DNA from: Beijerinckiaceae bacterium | GTDB taxonomy: Bacteria; Pseudomonadota; Alphaproteobacteria; Rhizobiales; Beijerinckiaceae | Direction: 5' to 3' | NCBI GenBank assembly: GCA_947370975.1 | Contig: CANBNG010000017.1 | Coordinates: 46,385 to 110,384, forward strand | DNA length: 64,000 bases | Part shown: positions 55,494 through 63,710 of the stretch, piece after piece | How positions within the stretch are numbered: the first letter of the stretch is position 1 | How the letters are laid out: each line of letters starts with the position of its first letter | The notes under the pieces: generated by a model | Told to the model about the DNA's origin: nothing | Seen by the model: the letters and a program-made list of their open reading frames with translations, nothing else | The model's database searches: none | Made by a program: the position numbers and the translations under genes

Positions 55494-56390
55494 TCAATGG
55501 TCGCTGTTGAGCCCCTTGGCTTCGCCGGTCACAGGGAAGAAGTCGCGCAGCCAGGCGGTGACGACTTCGTGGACGCGCTGGTTGCGCTCGGCAAACATGA
55601 AGTGATCTGTTCCTGAGAACAGATGCATTTCTGTCGGGGATTTCGAGCGCTCGAACATCCGGATTGTCTGCTCGGTCGGCGTCACGCTGTCGACAGCGCT
55701 GTGCATCAGCAGAACCGGGCGCGGGGCAATGTCGGCGATGACATTCTCGGCCGTGAAATCAAACATGCTCTGCGCCGTATCGACCGGCATGTCGATGATC
55801 GAGCCCTTGAGCACATGCGTGCGCAGGCTTTCAGGAATAGGCACGATATCGTAGCGCGACACCATCATGGATTTTCCGTGCTCGGCGAAATAAGCCTTGC
55901 CGTCTGCGAGCATTTTCACAAATTTCGGATAGCCAGCGCCGTGCTGGCCCTCGAACTTCAACGCGCCATTGCCCCAGCCAGAGGCTGAAATGCAGGCGGC
56001 GACGCGCGTGTCGGTGCCTGCCGTGTAGACAGCAACCGCTGCGCCGAAAGAGGAGCCCATCACGCCGATGCGTGCGGGATCGACATGGGCCTGCGCCTGC
56101 AAAAGCGTCACGGCATTTTTCGTGTCATTGACCTGCTCCATGCAGATCAGACGTCCGCGTTCGCCCTCGCTCTCGCCGCAGCCGCGAAAATCAAACCGCA
56201 TGGTGACGTAGCCGAGCTTGTTGAGCATGTTGCAGGGCGTGACGACATTGCCTGCATGGCGCGTGCTGCCAAAGCCGTGCAGCACAATGAAAGCGGGGCG
56301 CTTCTCGCCGGCTGCAACATCATCGGGCGTCGAGATGGTGCCGATGATCTTCAGTCCGTCGGAAATGAATTCTACCTGCTGCTCAGCCAT
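55494..56390 (-). CDS. Alpha/beta hydrolase family protein
   Basis: A 298-residue cytoplasmic protein. The ATG at 56390 is preferred to an in-frame TTG five codons up. It shows the oxyanion segment FIVLHGFGSTRHAG, the nucleophile elbow GSSFGAA (GxSxG-type, Ser within IGVMGSSFG), a candidate Asp in HSAVDSVTP and the catalytic His in SGTDHFMF. The fold is close to dienelactone hydrolase and acetyl-xylan/feruloyl esterase-like proteins. Last gene of the four-gene cluster. Confidence 0.85.
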   Translation of the reverse strand: MAEQQVEFISDGLKIIGTISTPDDVAAGEKRPAFIVLHGFGSTRHAGNVVTPCNMLNKLGYVTMRFDFRGCGESEGERGRLICMEQVNDTKNAVTLLQAQAHVDPARIGVMGSSFGAAVAVYTAGTDTRVAACISASGWGNGALKFEGQHGAGYPKFVKMLADGKAYFAEHGKSMMVSRYDIVPIPESLRTHVLKGSIIDMPVDTAQSMFDFTAENVIADIAPRPVLLMHSAVDSVTPTEQTIRMFERSKSPTEMHLFSGTDHFMFAERNQRVHEVVTAWLRDFFPVTGEAKGLNSDH

Positions 56391-56401
56391 TTTTTCCCGC
56401 C

Positions 56402-57394
56402 TCAAAGATACATGTTTTTCATATGCTCGGCCCGATAGCGCAGGCCGGCCGCCGCATCGGGCGGTATGGACTTGGCAATAAAGGCAATCTCGTCCTGAGA
56501 CAACATGATCGCCGCCGCCTCGATATTTTCGATCAACCGGGTCATCGTTTTCGTGCCGGGAATGGGGATGATGTCGTCGCCCTGCGCCAGAAGCCAGGCG
56601 AGCGAAATCTGTCCAGAGGTGCAGCCGCGCTGGCGCGCGACCTCTTCGATTGTCTGCACGAGTTCGAGATTGCGCGGCAGGTTTTCAGCCGAGAAGCGGG
56701 GATGGCGCAGGCGTTCGTCCCTGTCGCCAAGCGACCCCGGCTGCACGGCGCCCGTCAGCAGACCGCGCCCGAGCGGCGCATAGGCGACGAAGGCAATACC
56801 GAGTTCGCGCGTTACGCTCAGCACTTCTTCCGCCTCGGCGCGGTAGAGGATGGAATATTCGCTCTGGATGGCAGCAATCGGATGCACGCCATGCGCACGC
56901 CGCAGCGTTGCCGGATTGACTTCACAAATACCAAGCGCGCGCACCTTGCCCTGTTCGACAAGCCGCGCCATCGCGCCAATCGTGTCTTCGATTGGCACGG
57001 CGGCATCGATGCGGTGAATGTAATAGAGGTCGATGGCATCGCAGCGCAGGCGGCGGAGCGAGGCCTCGCAGGAGGCCTGGATCGTCTCGGGCCGATTGTC
57101 GGCGACCTTGCCATCCTTGCCGGCCATATTGCCGAATTTGGAGGCGATGAGAACGCTGTCGCGCACAGCGCCAAAGGCGCGTGCGAGCAACTCTTCATTA
57201 TGTCCGTTGCCATATTTGTCCGACGTGTCGAACATGGTGACGCCACGGCTGTGCGCCTCATGCAGCACGCGCAGTGCATTGTCATCGTCAGACGGGCCAT
57301 AGGAGCCCGACAGCGACGCGCAGCCAAGGCCAAGCGGAAAGGCGGTCAAGCCGCTTGCGCCCAAGGCGCGCAACGGGCGCTGCATTTCAGTCAT
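56402..57394 (-). CDS. Aldo/keto reductase
   Basis: A 330-residue NADP-type aldo/keto reductase. The catalytic tetrad is visible as Asp and Tyr in MFDTSDKYGNG, Lys in LIASKFGN and His in YYIHRIDAA. Further signatures are GICEVNPATL, IQSEYSILYR and VAYAPLGRGLLTG. It reduces a carbonyl or aldehyde with NADPH; the substrate is not known. Eleven bases separate its stop from the hydrolase ATG, so the two are co-transcribed. A terminator-like hairpin lies just upstream of it. Confidence 0.92.
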   Translation of the reverse strand: MTEMQRPLRALGASGLTAFPLGLGCASLSGSYGPSDDDNALRVLHEAHSRGVTMFDTSDKYGNGHNEELLARAFGAVRDSVLIASKFGNMAGKDGKVADNRPETIQASCEASLRRLRCDAIDLYYIHRIDAAVPIEDTIGAMARLVEQGKVRALGICEVNPATLRRAHGVHPIAAIQSEYSILYRAEAEEVLSVTRELGIAFVAYAPLGRGLLTGAVQPGSLGDRDERLRHPRFSAENLPRNLELVQTIEEVARQRGCTSGQISLAWLLAQGDDIIPIPGTKTMTRLIENIEAAAIMLSQDEIAFIAKSIPPDAAAGLRYRAEHMKNMYL

Positions 57395-57421
57395 TTGTTC
57401 TTGAACCTTGAATTAAGAAAA

Positions 57422-57446
57422 AAGGGCGCGCCGGTCGCGCGCCCTT
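57422..57446 (-). terminator. Terminator-like hairpin inside the catabolic cluster
   Basis: AAGGGCGCG (57422-57430) and CGCGCCCTT (57438-57446) pair perfectly. On the minus strand the stem is followed by six T. It lies between the bicupin and aldo/keto reductase genes, so part of the transcription may end after the bicupin. Confidence 0.75.
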
Positions 57447-57463
57447 CAGGTCGGCCTGATCGC

Positions 57464-58534
57464 TCACGCGCGCCAGGCGGCCTTTTTGATGACATGCGTC
57501 GTCACTTCGAAATGGCTGTCGAAATGATGCTTGGTAAGATCGTGGGGATAGGACCACGGCAGTTCGCTGTAAAAATTCATCCGCAGGAAATCCGTGCAAT
57601 CGACAGGGTCCGTGATGACGCTGTGGCCGATGCCGCGCGGGATGACGGTGACGGTGCCCGGCGCCGTGTCGGCATTGCCGGTTTCCGACATGTCGAGCGC
57701 CTTGCCACGGAACTGGATGCGCACTTCTTCGCTGCGCAGCGCGCGGTGGAAAGCAAATTGCTCGCCGACGATATTGTAGACCTTGATCTCAAGGTGCTTG
57801 CCGCGCATCACGGGCTTTGGTTCGCCGCTGGTGCCGGCGATCTCCTTGAAGAGATCGAACGCGCGCAGCTTGGTGACGCCGCTCTTGGCCTCGCGCGGGC
57901 TGGTTGAGCCGGCAGGCACAAGATCGATGTAATCGCGCTCGAACAGGGTCTCGTCGGTAGGCTTGTCATCCCAGCATATCATGCGTTCGACGACGCGATC
58001 GCGCGGCGCGCTCTGGCGGTCGGCGGGGATCGTCCAGTTCGGGCCGCCCACGCGGCGCACGTCGAACTTGGTCTCGCTGACCTCGTCGTCATTGCTCATG
58101 AATTGCGTGAAGGGCGCGTTCACATAGGCAAACCAGCGCAGGCTGTCGGCCGTGCCGGAGCTGCGATGGGCAATGCCCTCGGGCACATGAATGATGTCGC
58201 CCGGCGCCATGTGATATTCGGCGAACTCCGTCTCGATCGTGCTCTCGCCTGAGAATTGCACATAGACCGTGTCGAAATCGACATGACGCAGGAATTCCTG
58301 CTGCGCGCCGCACACGCTTTCCACGCCGATGCGATGATCGGCATTGACCAGCAGTTCAATGCGCTCGTTGGGCTTGGAGAGCAGGTCGAAGGCGCGAAAC
58401 ATCGGCAGGGCGCGTGTGCTCTTGCCCGAACTCAGCAGGCTCGACTTGTTGCGCTGTGCCCATGCAGGCAGGTAGGAGCGCGCTGACGTGTGCCAGGTCG
58501 TCATAAATTCGCGGGTCTTGCTCGGCTTGTTCAT
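57464..58534 (-). CDS. Bicupin protein, possible dioxygenase or isomerase
   Basis: A 356-residue protein with two cupin barrels. The first holds LRHVDFDTVYVQFSGES and the cupin motif 2 PGDIIHVPEGIAHRSSG; the second holds FHRALRSEEVRIQFRG and PGTVTVIPRGIGHSVI. The overall plan resembles the homogentisate/gentisate dioxygenase-like cupins, but cupin motif 1 has too few His residues to call a metal site with confidence. It lies 18 bp downstream of the transporter binding protein gene, so it may act on the compound that protein binds. Confidence 0.72.
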   Translation of the reverse strand: MNKPSKTREFMTTWHTSARSYLPAWAQRNKSSLLSSGKSTRALPMFRAFDLLSKPNERIELLVNADHRIGVESVCGAQQEFLRHVDFDTVYVQFSGESTIETEFAEYHMAPGDIIHVPEGIAHRSSGTADSLRWFAYVNAPFTQFMSNDDEVSETKFDVRRVGGPNWTIPADRQSAPRDRVVERMICWDDKPTDETLFERDYIDLVPAGSTSPREAKSGVTKLRAFDLFKEIAGTSGEPKPVMRGKHLEIKVYNIVGEQFAFHRALRSEEVRIQFRGKALDMSETGNADTAPGTVTVIPRGIGHSVITDPVDCTDFLRMNFYSELPWSYPHDLTKHHFDSHFEVTTHVIKKAAWRA

Positions 58535-58552
58535 GGGTTGTCTCCCTAATTC

Positions 58553-59602
58553 TTATTTCGCGGTGACCATGAGGCTTGCCTGTTGAAGGTCAGGCACAAG
58601 CTCATCGGGAATTTTGCTGATTTCGGCAACGGTCTCGGCAACGCGCTCGCCCGGTTGCGGGTCAAGACCAATTCTGAGCGTAGCGATCTCGGCAAGGAAG
58701 TCACGATCTTCCATGCAGCGCATGAAGCCGTTGCGCAGCGCCGCAAGGCGATCTGCCGGCACGCCGGGCGTTGAGAAAAACGACGTGCCGATCTCGGCCG
58801 CATTGACCATGGCTTTCAGAAGATCGCTCTGGCGCTGCGTCTTTGCGAATTCGACGACAGTGGGTACATCCTTGAGCTCGGCGTGACGCTTTGCGGCAAA
58901 TTGCACCAGAATGTTGATGCTCTTGTTTTCGATCCAGCCGGGATGGCTGGTCTTCAGCGTGTCCCAGCCGGTGCAATGGCCATCGACTTCGCTGCGCTCG
59001 ACCGCGAGCATGCCTTCCATCGAGCCGTTATAGCCGCGCACGATGTCAAACCGCGTGCCGAGCACGTAATTGGTGGTGTTGGGATAGACGGTGATGGCAG
59101 AGCCCGCGCCGGTTGCTGACAGGCGCACGGGAGTCTTGAACGCCTCTTCAAGCGTCTTGAGAGATTCGCCGCGCACGAAAATCACATTGACCAGCGTGTT
59201 CACGCGGCCGATCCAGGAGAATTCCGAGGATTTGAAACGCTGGCCGCCGGTGCTCAGGCGCTCCTCAAGCGGGAGAGTTGGTGAGGCAATGGCCAGTACC
59301 GTGCCGTCGCGCGGGGCTGAATTGAAGACAAAGGCTGCAGCCGTCACGCTGCCTGCGCCCGGCATGTTGCGCACCACGATGCCCGGATGGCCGGGGATAT
59401 ATTTGCCGAGATGGTTGGCCAGCACGCGGGCATACAGATTGTTGCTGCCGCCGGGCGGATAACCAACGATGAGATCGATATTGCGGCCCTTGTAGAAGGG
59501 CTCGACATCGGCGAGCGCAGGCCGCGCTGCAAGTGCGGTGAGCCCACCGGCGATGAGACCAAGACTGTTTCTTCGGCTCACCATCATCCTGGATTGGCTC
59601 AC
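58553..59602 (-). CDS. Bug/TctC family tripartite tricarboxylate transporter substrate-binding protein
   Basis: A 349-residue exported binding protein. A signal with a double Arg is visible (MVSRRNSLGLIAGGLTALAA, cut near PALA). The mature start has the family feature DLIVGYPPGGSNNLYARVLA, followed by GHPGIVVRNMPGAGSVTAAA. Bug proteins bind carboxylic and aromatic acids in the periplasm. The membrane partners (TctA/TctB type) are not in the cluster, so uptake must use proteins encoded elsewhere. First gene of the cluster. Confidence 0.9.
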   Translation of the reverse strand: MSQSRMMVSRRNSLGLIAGGLTALAARPALADVEPFYKGRNIDLIVGYPPGGSNNLYARVLANHLGKYIPGHPGIVVRNMPGAGSVTAAAFVFNSAPRDGTVLAIASPTLPLEERLSTGGQRFKSSEFSWIGRVNTLVNVIFVRGESLKTLEEAFKTPVRLSATGAGSAITVYPNTTNYVLGTRFDIVRGYNGSMEGMLAVERSEVDGHCTGWDTLKTSHPGWIENKSINILVQFAAKRHAELKDVPTVVEFAKTQRQSDLLKAMVNAAEIGTSFFSTPGVPADRLAALRNGFMRCMEDRDFLAEIATLRIGLDPQPGERVAETVAEISKIPDELVPDLQQASLMVTAK

Positions 59603-60020
59603 TGCTTCTCTCCCAATTACCGGCGCTTTTTGCGCTTCATTCGCGCGAAAACATCACCTCGGCCTTGGCGTGTCAAGTTGATGCGAAATCTGCCGTACGG
59701 TTGAGCATTTCATGTCTGCATGAGGAAAAAATCCGCCTCCACGCGTCGTGCGCAGGCGTTTTTGGGCCTGTCTTCTGCGACTCAGTGCGACTCAATTGCG
59801 GCTGGCGGGTCGCTTTATTCAATTAGACGCTCAATCGTAGTGCCAAGGCTTCGGTTTATTTGGGCGTTTACGCTGTAAAGCTCGAGTTTCGAGCGTGAAA
59901 ACTGTGGCAACTTTACAGCAGATTGGCCTAAAGCTGACCTACTCAAGTTACAAGCCGTTGCAAACGTATCTTTTTTAGAAACAAAATATGGCCTCACTTT
60001 CGTTACCAAGGGGCCCGTTC
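59603..60020 (+). promoter_or_regulatory. Long intergenic region upstream of the outer-membrane protein gene
   Basis: A 418-bp divergent spacer that must hold the Bug-cluster promoter and the outer-membrane-protein promoter. It is more AT-rich towards 60000. Its best feature is a structured segment at 59872-59919. TTGCAA at 59958 is a weak -35 candidate. No open frame here looks coding. Confidence 0.5.
59872..59919 (+). ncRNA. Candidate structured RNA or leader element
   Basis: GCTGTAAAG (59872-59880) and CTTTACAGC (59911-59919) are a perfect 9-bp inverted repeat enclosing an inner hairpin, CTCGA/TCGAG. ACGCTC at 59827-59832 could alternatively pair with GAGCGT at 59891-59896, so two folds are possible. 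It is about 100 nt upstream of the outer-membrane-protein start. It could be an operator pair, a regulatory leader or a small RNA; the strand is a guess. Confidence 0.35.
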
Positions 60021-60818
60021 ATGAATAAAGCTCTTCTTCTTGCCGCCGCCATGTTTTCTTCGGCGAGCGCATCCGCTCTTGCCGCCGACATGCCTGTCCG
60101 CCCGCTGCCGGCTCCCGCAGTCTTCACCTGGACGGGCTTCTACGTTGGTCTGAACGCCGGCTATGCTTGGAGCACGCAGCCTCTCAACGTTGGCGTTCCG
60201 GCCTTCAGCGATATCAATGCTGCGGCAACTGCAATTGCTGTGGCCGCGGGCACGGGCTCGGCCAATGACAACGGCTTCACCGGTGGCGCGCAGCTTGGCT
60301 ATAATTGGCAGTTCGGCAGCTCTGTTGCTGGCCTCGAAGGCGACTTCAATTATCTCGGCCTTTCGCGCGGGCGCGATCAGGCCCCGGTCTTCAGCGGCGC
60401 GTTCAATGGCCGCGCATTCGAAAGTGTGAAAAGCGACTGGCTTGGCACGATCCGCGGCCGTTTCGGCTTCGCGATTGATCGCGCGCTTATCTACGCCACA
60501 GCCGGCATTGCCTTTACCGATGCGAAATTCGGCCGCGCGCTCGACTGGAGCTTTCTGGATGGTTGCCCGATCGGCCCGTCTGGCCTGAACCAATGCCATG
60601 TTGGCAGCACCAAGTGGAACACGGGCTGGGCCCTCGGCGGCGGTGTTGAATATGCGCTCGCTGGCAATTGGTCGGCCAAGGCTGAATATCTCTACGTCGA
60701 TTTCGGGCGTGAGTCCTTCCAGACGATCAATGCCAACAAGCCGGCTCAGACGCTGCTTCATTCCGCACGCCTGCAGGAGCAGATCCTGCGCGTCGGCGTG
60801 AATTATCGCTTCTATTGA
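60021..60818 (+). CDS. Outer-membrane beta-barrel protein, Omp25/Omp31-like
   Basis: A 265-residue protein. The ATG at 60021 has AAGGGG upstream and starts a signal peptide (MNKALLLAAAMFSSASASAL, cut near AADMP). Then come PAPAVFTWTGFYVGLNAGYA and alternating strands of an 8-stranded barrel, with AEYLYVDFGRESF and a C-terminal LRVGVNYRFY ending in aromatic Phe-Tyr, as expected for outer-membrane insertion. Such porin-like proteins are abundant surface proteins in Rhizobiales. Confidence 0.92.
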   Translation: MNKALLLAAAMFSSASASALAADMPVRPLPAPAVFTWTGFYVGLNAGYAWSTQPLNVGVPAFSDINAAATAIAVAAGTGSANDNGFTGGAQLGYNWQFGSSVAGLEGDFNYLGLSRGRDQAPVFSGAFNGRAFESVKSDWLGTIRGRFGFAIDRALIYATAGIAFTDAKFGRALDWSFLDGCPIGPSGLNQCHVGSTKWNTGWALGGGVEYALAGNWSAKAEYLYVDFGRESFQTINANKPAQTLLHSARLQEQILRVGVNYRFY

Positions 60819-60836
60819 TACTGAGTAATTTTCCGG

Positions 60837-60863
60837 GCCCGGCGGATGCACAAGCATCGCCGG
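60837..60863 (+). terminator. Terminator-like hairpin after the outer-membrane protein gene
   Basis: GCCCGGCG-ATGC and GCAT-CGCCGGGC form a long stem. Only a few T residues follow, so termination strength is uncertain. It is followed by the convergent hydrolase gene. Confidence 0.6.
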
Positions 60864-60874
60864 GCTTGTTCAGG

Positions 60875-61810
60875 CTAGCCTTTATGGCGACCCAGGAAAT
60901 CAAGGACAGCGCGGTTGAAGAGATCGGGCCGTTCCCAATAGACCGAATGCCCCGTCTCGTCGGCGATCGCCATTTCGCAATTGGGAATGGCGGCCTGCAA
61001 CAGGCGCGTGATGGCGGGCGGCGTAATGAGGTCAGCGGCCCCGGCGATCAGCAGCACCGGCGGCTTCACCTCTTTCAACGAGGCGTCCGTGATGCGGTTG
61101 ACCGGCGTCTGCCGGTACTGAGTGCCGGTCAATGCATGGTGCTCGAGGTCCAGCCAGAGCTTTGCGCCCTCGAGATTGGCCGCGCGGTAGGAGGGGCCGA
61201 GCTCGCGAAAGGCGACGGGCATCTGATCCCAACCGGCGGGGCGTATCCGCTCGGCGGCACGAAAGATGTCGCCGTCGCGCACGCCCGCCGAATTGCTGGA
61301 AATGGTCAGCGAGAGCAGCCTGTCTGGATTGGAAAGCGCGAAATCCATCGAGATCGAGCCGCCTGCAGCCGATGCCACGAGATGAAAGCGCGGCAGCTTC
61401 AGGGCTTGCGCAAAGGCCAGCAAGTCCAGCGATCCGCTGCCGGGGTTCGCACTGTCATAGCTTTGGGATTTCGCATAGCCGCGACGCGAATAAGCGATCA
61501 CGCGATAGCCGGCGCTGGCAAAAGCCGCCTGCTGATATGCCCAGATCATCGCACTGCCCGAGGCCGGATGCATGAGAACGACTGGCGGGCCTTTGCCGCC
61601 CGTATCCCAATAATAGAGTTTGGTTCCAGGGATCTCCGCCATGCCCTCTGCAGCAGGCCATGCGGCCGGCGGCATATGGAGGAAGGATCCGATTGAGGCG
61701 GGGGCAAGCCCTTGCGCCTGTGCTGCCCCTGTGAAACTTGCTGCCCCTGCCACACCTGTGGCGCTGGCCACCATCAATTGCCGGCGGTCGATCCCCATTT
61801 CCCCGGACAT
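60875..61810 (-). CDS. Exported alpha/beta hydrolase with substituted nucleophile
   Basis: A 311-residue protein. The ATG at 61810 gives a twin-arginine-like signal (DRRQLMVASATGVAGAASFT). The fold is a standard hydrolase: LMHPASGSAMIW near the oxyanion hole, the candidate catalytic Asp260 in GAADLITPP, and His288 in ETGHSVYWERP. In the nucleophile elbow, HLVASAAGG (143-151) aligned with the family's HLVGHSMGG puts Ala148 where Ser is expected; Ser147 is one residue before. It may be inactive, use Ser147, or do a different reaction. A 60-bp spacer separates it from the upstream dmeF on the same strand. Confidence 0.8.
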   Translation of the reverse strand: MSGEMGIDRRQLMVASATGVAGAASFTGAAQAQGLAPASIGSFLHMPPAAWPAAEGMAEIPGTKLYYWDTGGKGPPVVLMHPASGSAMIWAYQQAAFASAGYRVIAYSRRGYAKSQSYDSANPGSGSLDLLAFAQALKLPRFHLVASAAGGSISMDFALSNPDRLLSLTISSNSAGVRDGDIFRAAERIRPAGWDQMPVAFRELGPSYRAANLEGAKLWLDLEHHALTGTQYRQTPVNRITDASLKEVKPPVLLIAGAADLITPPAITRLLQAAIPNCEMAIADETGHSVYWERPDLFNRAVLDFLGRHKG

Positions 61811-61870
61811 GCGCTTCCCCCCGTTTTTATTTGGAGCAAGTTTGCGCGGGTCCGGGGACGAACGCAATGC

Positions 61871-62890
61871 TCAGGCTGCGGGCGGATGCAGGGGGCATCT
61901 GTCGTGCCGGCGTTCCAGATCGATCTGGAAGGTCGGATGGTTGATCGAGAAGCGCGCCTTCATCACCCGTGAGGCCTCCGTCAGAAAGGCGTCGCCCGGA
62001 TGACCAGCAGGCATAACGAGGTGGCAGCTCAGAGCGATGTCCTTGGTCGAGAGCGGCCAGATATGCAGATCGCAGACTTCGCGCACGTCCGGCAAGCGCA
62101 GCAGCGCGGCGCGCACCTCCTCGAGATTGGTTGCTTCGGGCACGCCCGACAGCGCCATGGTCGCGGCTGATTTCAAGGTGCCCCATGTGCCCCAGAAAAT
62201 GACGACATTGAGCAGAAGGCTCATCATCGGGTCGATCCAGACAAGCCCGGTCAGCGCAATCACGAGGCCGGCCAGCACGACGCCCGCCGATATGCCTGCA
62301 TCTGCCGCCATATGCAGGAAAGTCGCGCGAATATTGATGTCGCCCTTGCTGCCACTGGCAAACATCCAGGCGGTGACGCCATTCACGACGACGCCCGCCG
62401 CTGCCACGATCATCACCATAGTGGTCGCGACAGGCTCGGGGTGCATCAACCGCTGGATCGCCTCGAAGGTGATGGCCCCGATGGCGACGAGCAGGAGCAT
62501 CACATTGATGAGCGCGGCCAGGACCGAGGATTTCCCCAGACCGAAGGTGAAGCGCGCCGACGGGCCGCGCTTGGCGAGCGTCATGCCCGCCCAAGCAACC
62601 ACGAGGCCCAGCACATCGCCAAGATTATGTCCGGCATCGGCCAGCAGGGCCATGGAATTGCCGATGAACCCATAGGCCGCTTCCAGGACGACGAAGCCTG
62701 TGTTGAGCGCCAGCCCAAGCGCAAAGGCACGCCCGAAATCCTTGGGTGCATGATCGTGGTTGTGGCCCTGATGCTTGTGGCCGTGGCCGTGCGTCTTATG
62801 ACTGTGGCCATGATCATGCGGGTGGGCATGGTCATGTGGATGGTCGTGGTCGTGCGCAGAATGGGAATGGGCCATCGGATTTTCTGTCAT
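61871..62890 (-). CDS. dmeF: Cation diffusion facilitator family metal efflux protein, DmeF-like
   Basis: A 339-residue inner-membrane antiporter. A His/Asp-rich N-terminus of about 45 residues (metal-binding) precedes six membrane helices. The HxxxD-type metal sites are seen in SMALLADAGHNLGDVLGL and in FLHMAADAGISAGVVLAGL. A cytoplasmic C-terminal domain follows with VREVCDLHIWPLS and a final HDRCPLHPPAA. It exports divalent cations; cobalt or nickel is likely because of the coupled DmeR-type regulator. Its start overlaps the regulator stop by ATGA. Confidence 0.9.
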   Translation of the reverse strand: MTENPMAHSHSAHDHDHPHDHAHPHDHGHSHKTHGHGHKHQGHNHDHAPKDFGRAFALGLALNTGFVVLEAAYGFIGNSMALLADAGHNLGDVLGLVVAWAGMTLAKRGPSARFTFGLGKSSVLAALINVMLLLVAIGAITFEAIQRLMHPEPVATTMVMIVAAAGVVVNGVTAWMFASGSKGDINIRATFLHMAADAGISAGVVLAGLVIALTGLVWIDPMMSLLLNVVIFWGTWGTLKSAATMALSGVPEATNLEEVRAALLRLPDVREVCDLHIWPLSTKDIALSCHLVMPAGHPGDAFLTEASRVMKARFSINHPTFQIDLERRHDRCPLHPPAA

Positions 62891-63180
62891 TTCAAATAGG
62901 TTCGGAGCACGCCCATGAGATCCTCAGCCGCGCGCCGGCGCTCGGGCGCCTGCGCGTGGTCGGGATCGAGGACATGGGCCTGGATGTGGTGTTCGATGAG
63001 TTCATGGCTGAGGCCGCCGATGGCGCCCCGCACAGCCGCGACCAATTGCAGGACATCGCCGCAGGCTGCCTCATTGTCGAGCGCGCGCTCGATCGCTTCC
63101 ACCTGGCCGCGGATACGACGCACGCGGGCGATCAATTTGGCCTTCTCGGCAATCAGATGAGACAGGACGTCGATCTCCAT
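62887..63180 (-). CDS. dmeR: RcnR/CsoR family metal-sensing repressor, DmeR type
   Basis: A 97-residue all-helical repressor. The RcnR metal fingerprint is conserved with exact spacing: His8, Cys40, His65 and His69 match His3, Cys35, His60 and His64 of E. coli RcnR. The basic segment LIARVRRIRGQVEAIERAL is the DNA-binding face. The likely effector is Co(II) or Ni(II). The ATG at 63180 lies inside the operator and has no ribosome-binding site upstream, so the mRNA may be leaderless. It is coupled to dmeF by a 4-bp overlap. Confidence 0.9.
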   Translation of the reverse strand: MEIDVLSHLIAEKAKLIARVRRIRGQVEAIERALDNEAACGDVLQLVAAVRGAIGGLSHELIEHHIQAHVLDPDHAQAPERRRAAEDLMGVLRTYLK

Positions 63181-63222
63181 AGGGTAGGGGGGTACCCTAT
63201 GGTCGCAAGGCCGGGCGGTCAA
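63177..63222 (-). promoter_or_regulatory. dmeRF promoter and DmeR operator
   Basis: On the minus strand, TTGACC (63222-63217) and TAGGGT (63199-63194) are 17 bp apart, a good sigma-70 pair. From 63177 to 63202, CCATAGGGTA and TACCCTATGG are perfect 10-bp inverted arms around a run of six G (plus strand), the classic RcnR/DmeR operator layout. The operator covers the -10 region, the predicted transcription start and the ATG. Confidence 0.85.
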
Positions 63223-63234
63223 GCAAGGCAGGGA

Positions 63235-63501
63235 TCAGTTTCCCGATATGGCTGTCTGGCCACGCGTCTGCCTTGGGGCTGGCCAGTAGGCCCGCGCCAC
63301 AAGGCCCAGGGCATAGCCTGTCTGGAGGCCAATAAGGGTGAGTGCGCCTGCCATCATGCACGCCGCGATCCCGGATCCGACGAGGGCCTGCATCAGAAAG
63401 GCGGCAAGCGCGGCGCCGAACATGGCGACCAGAAAGGCTGCGAGCCGCAAGCCAAGCCCCATGGTCGCGCCCAGAATGATCGAAGCCGTGATGACAAACA
63501 T
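63235..63501 (-). CDS. Small membrane protein of unknown function
   Basis: An 88-residue protein. The ATG at 63501 has GGGAG upstream. Nearly the whole chain is hydrophobic, with two or three membrane helices (MFVITASIILGATMGLGLRL; FLVAMFGAALAAFLMQALVG; GIAACMMAGALTLIGLQTGY) and a short polar tail. No family recognised. Upstream of dmeR on the same strand (54 bp to the dmeR start), but the dmeR promoter lies between, so it is probably a separate unit. Confidence 0.55.
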   Translation of the reverse strand: MFVITASIILGATMGLGLRLAAFLVAMFGAALAAFLMQALVGSGIAACMMAGALTLIGLQTGYALGLVARAYWPAPRQTRGQTAISGN

Positions 63502-63593
63502 GGCTTTCTCCCGCCGGTTCCGGCTGCACCATGATTGAGCACCGCCATTTGCGCGCAATTTCGGGCTCAGCGGCTTAATTTTCGTCTAACGAC

Positions 63594-63611
63594 CTGATGC
63601 AATCGCATCAG
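63594..63611. repeat. Perfect 7-bp inverted repeat CTGATGC/GCATCAG
   Basis: CTGATGC and GCATCAG pair around AATC in the spacer between the small membrane gene and the rRNA promoter. It could be an operator or a weak terminator. CTGATGC occurs again at about 63660. Confidence 0.4.
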
Positions 63612-63710
63612 TTTGTGAGAAAAAAGTACTGATTGAGACCTTTCTCCAGAGGGAGAGGCGCTGATGCGGGTGCCTGTGGAAAAGTCGTTCTGCCTTTTTT
63701 GAGATCGATG

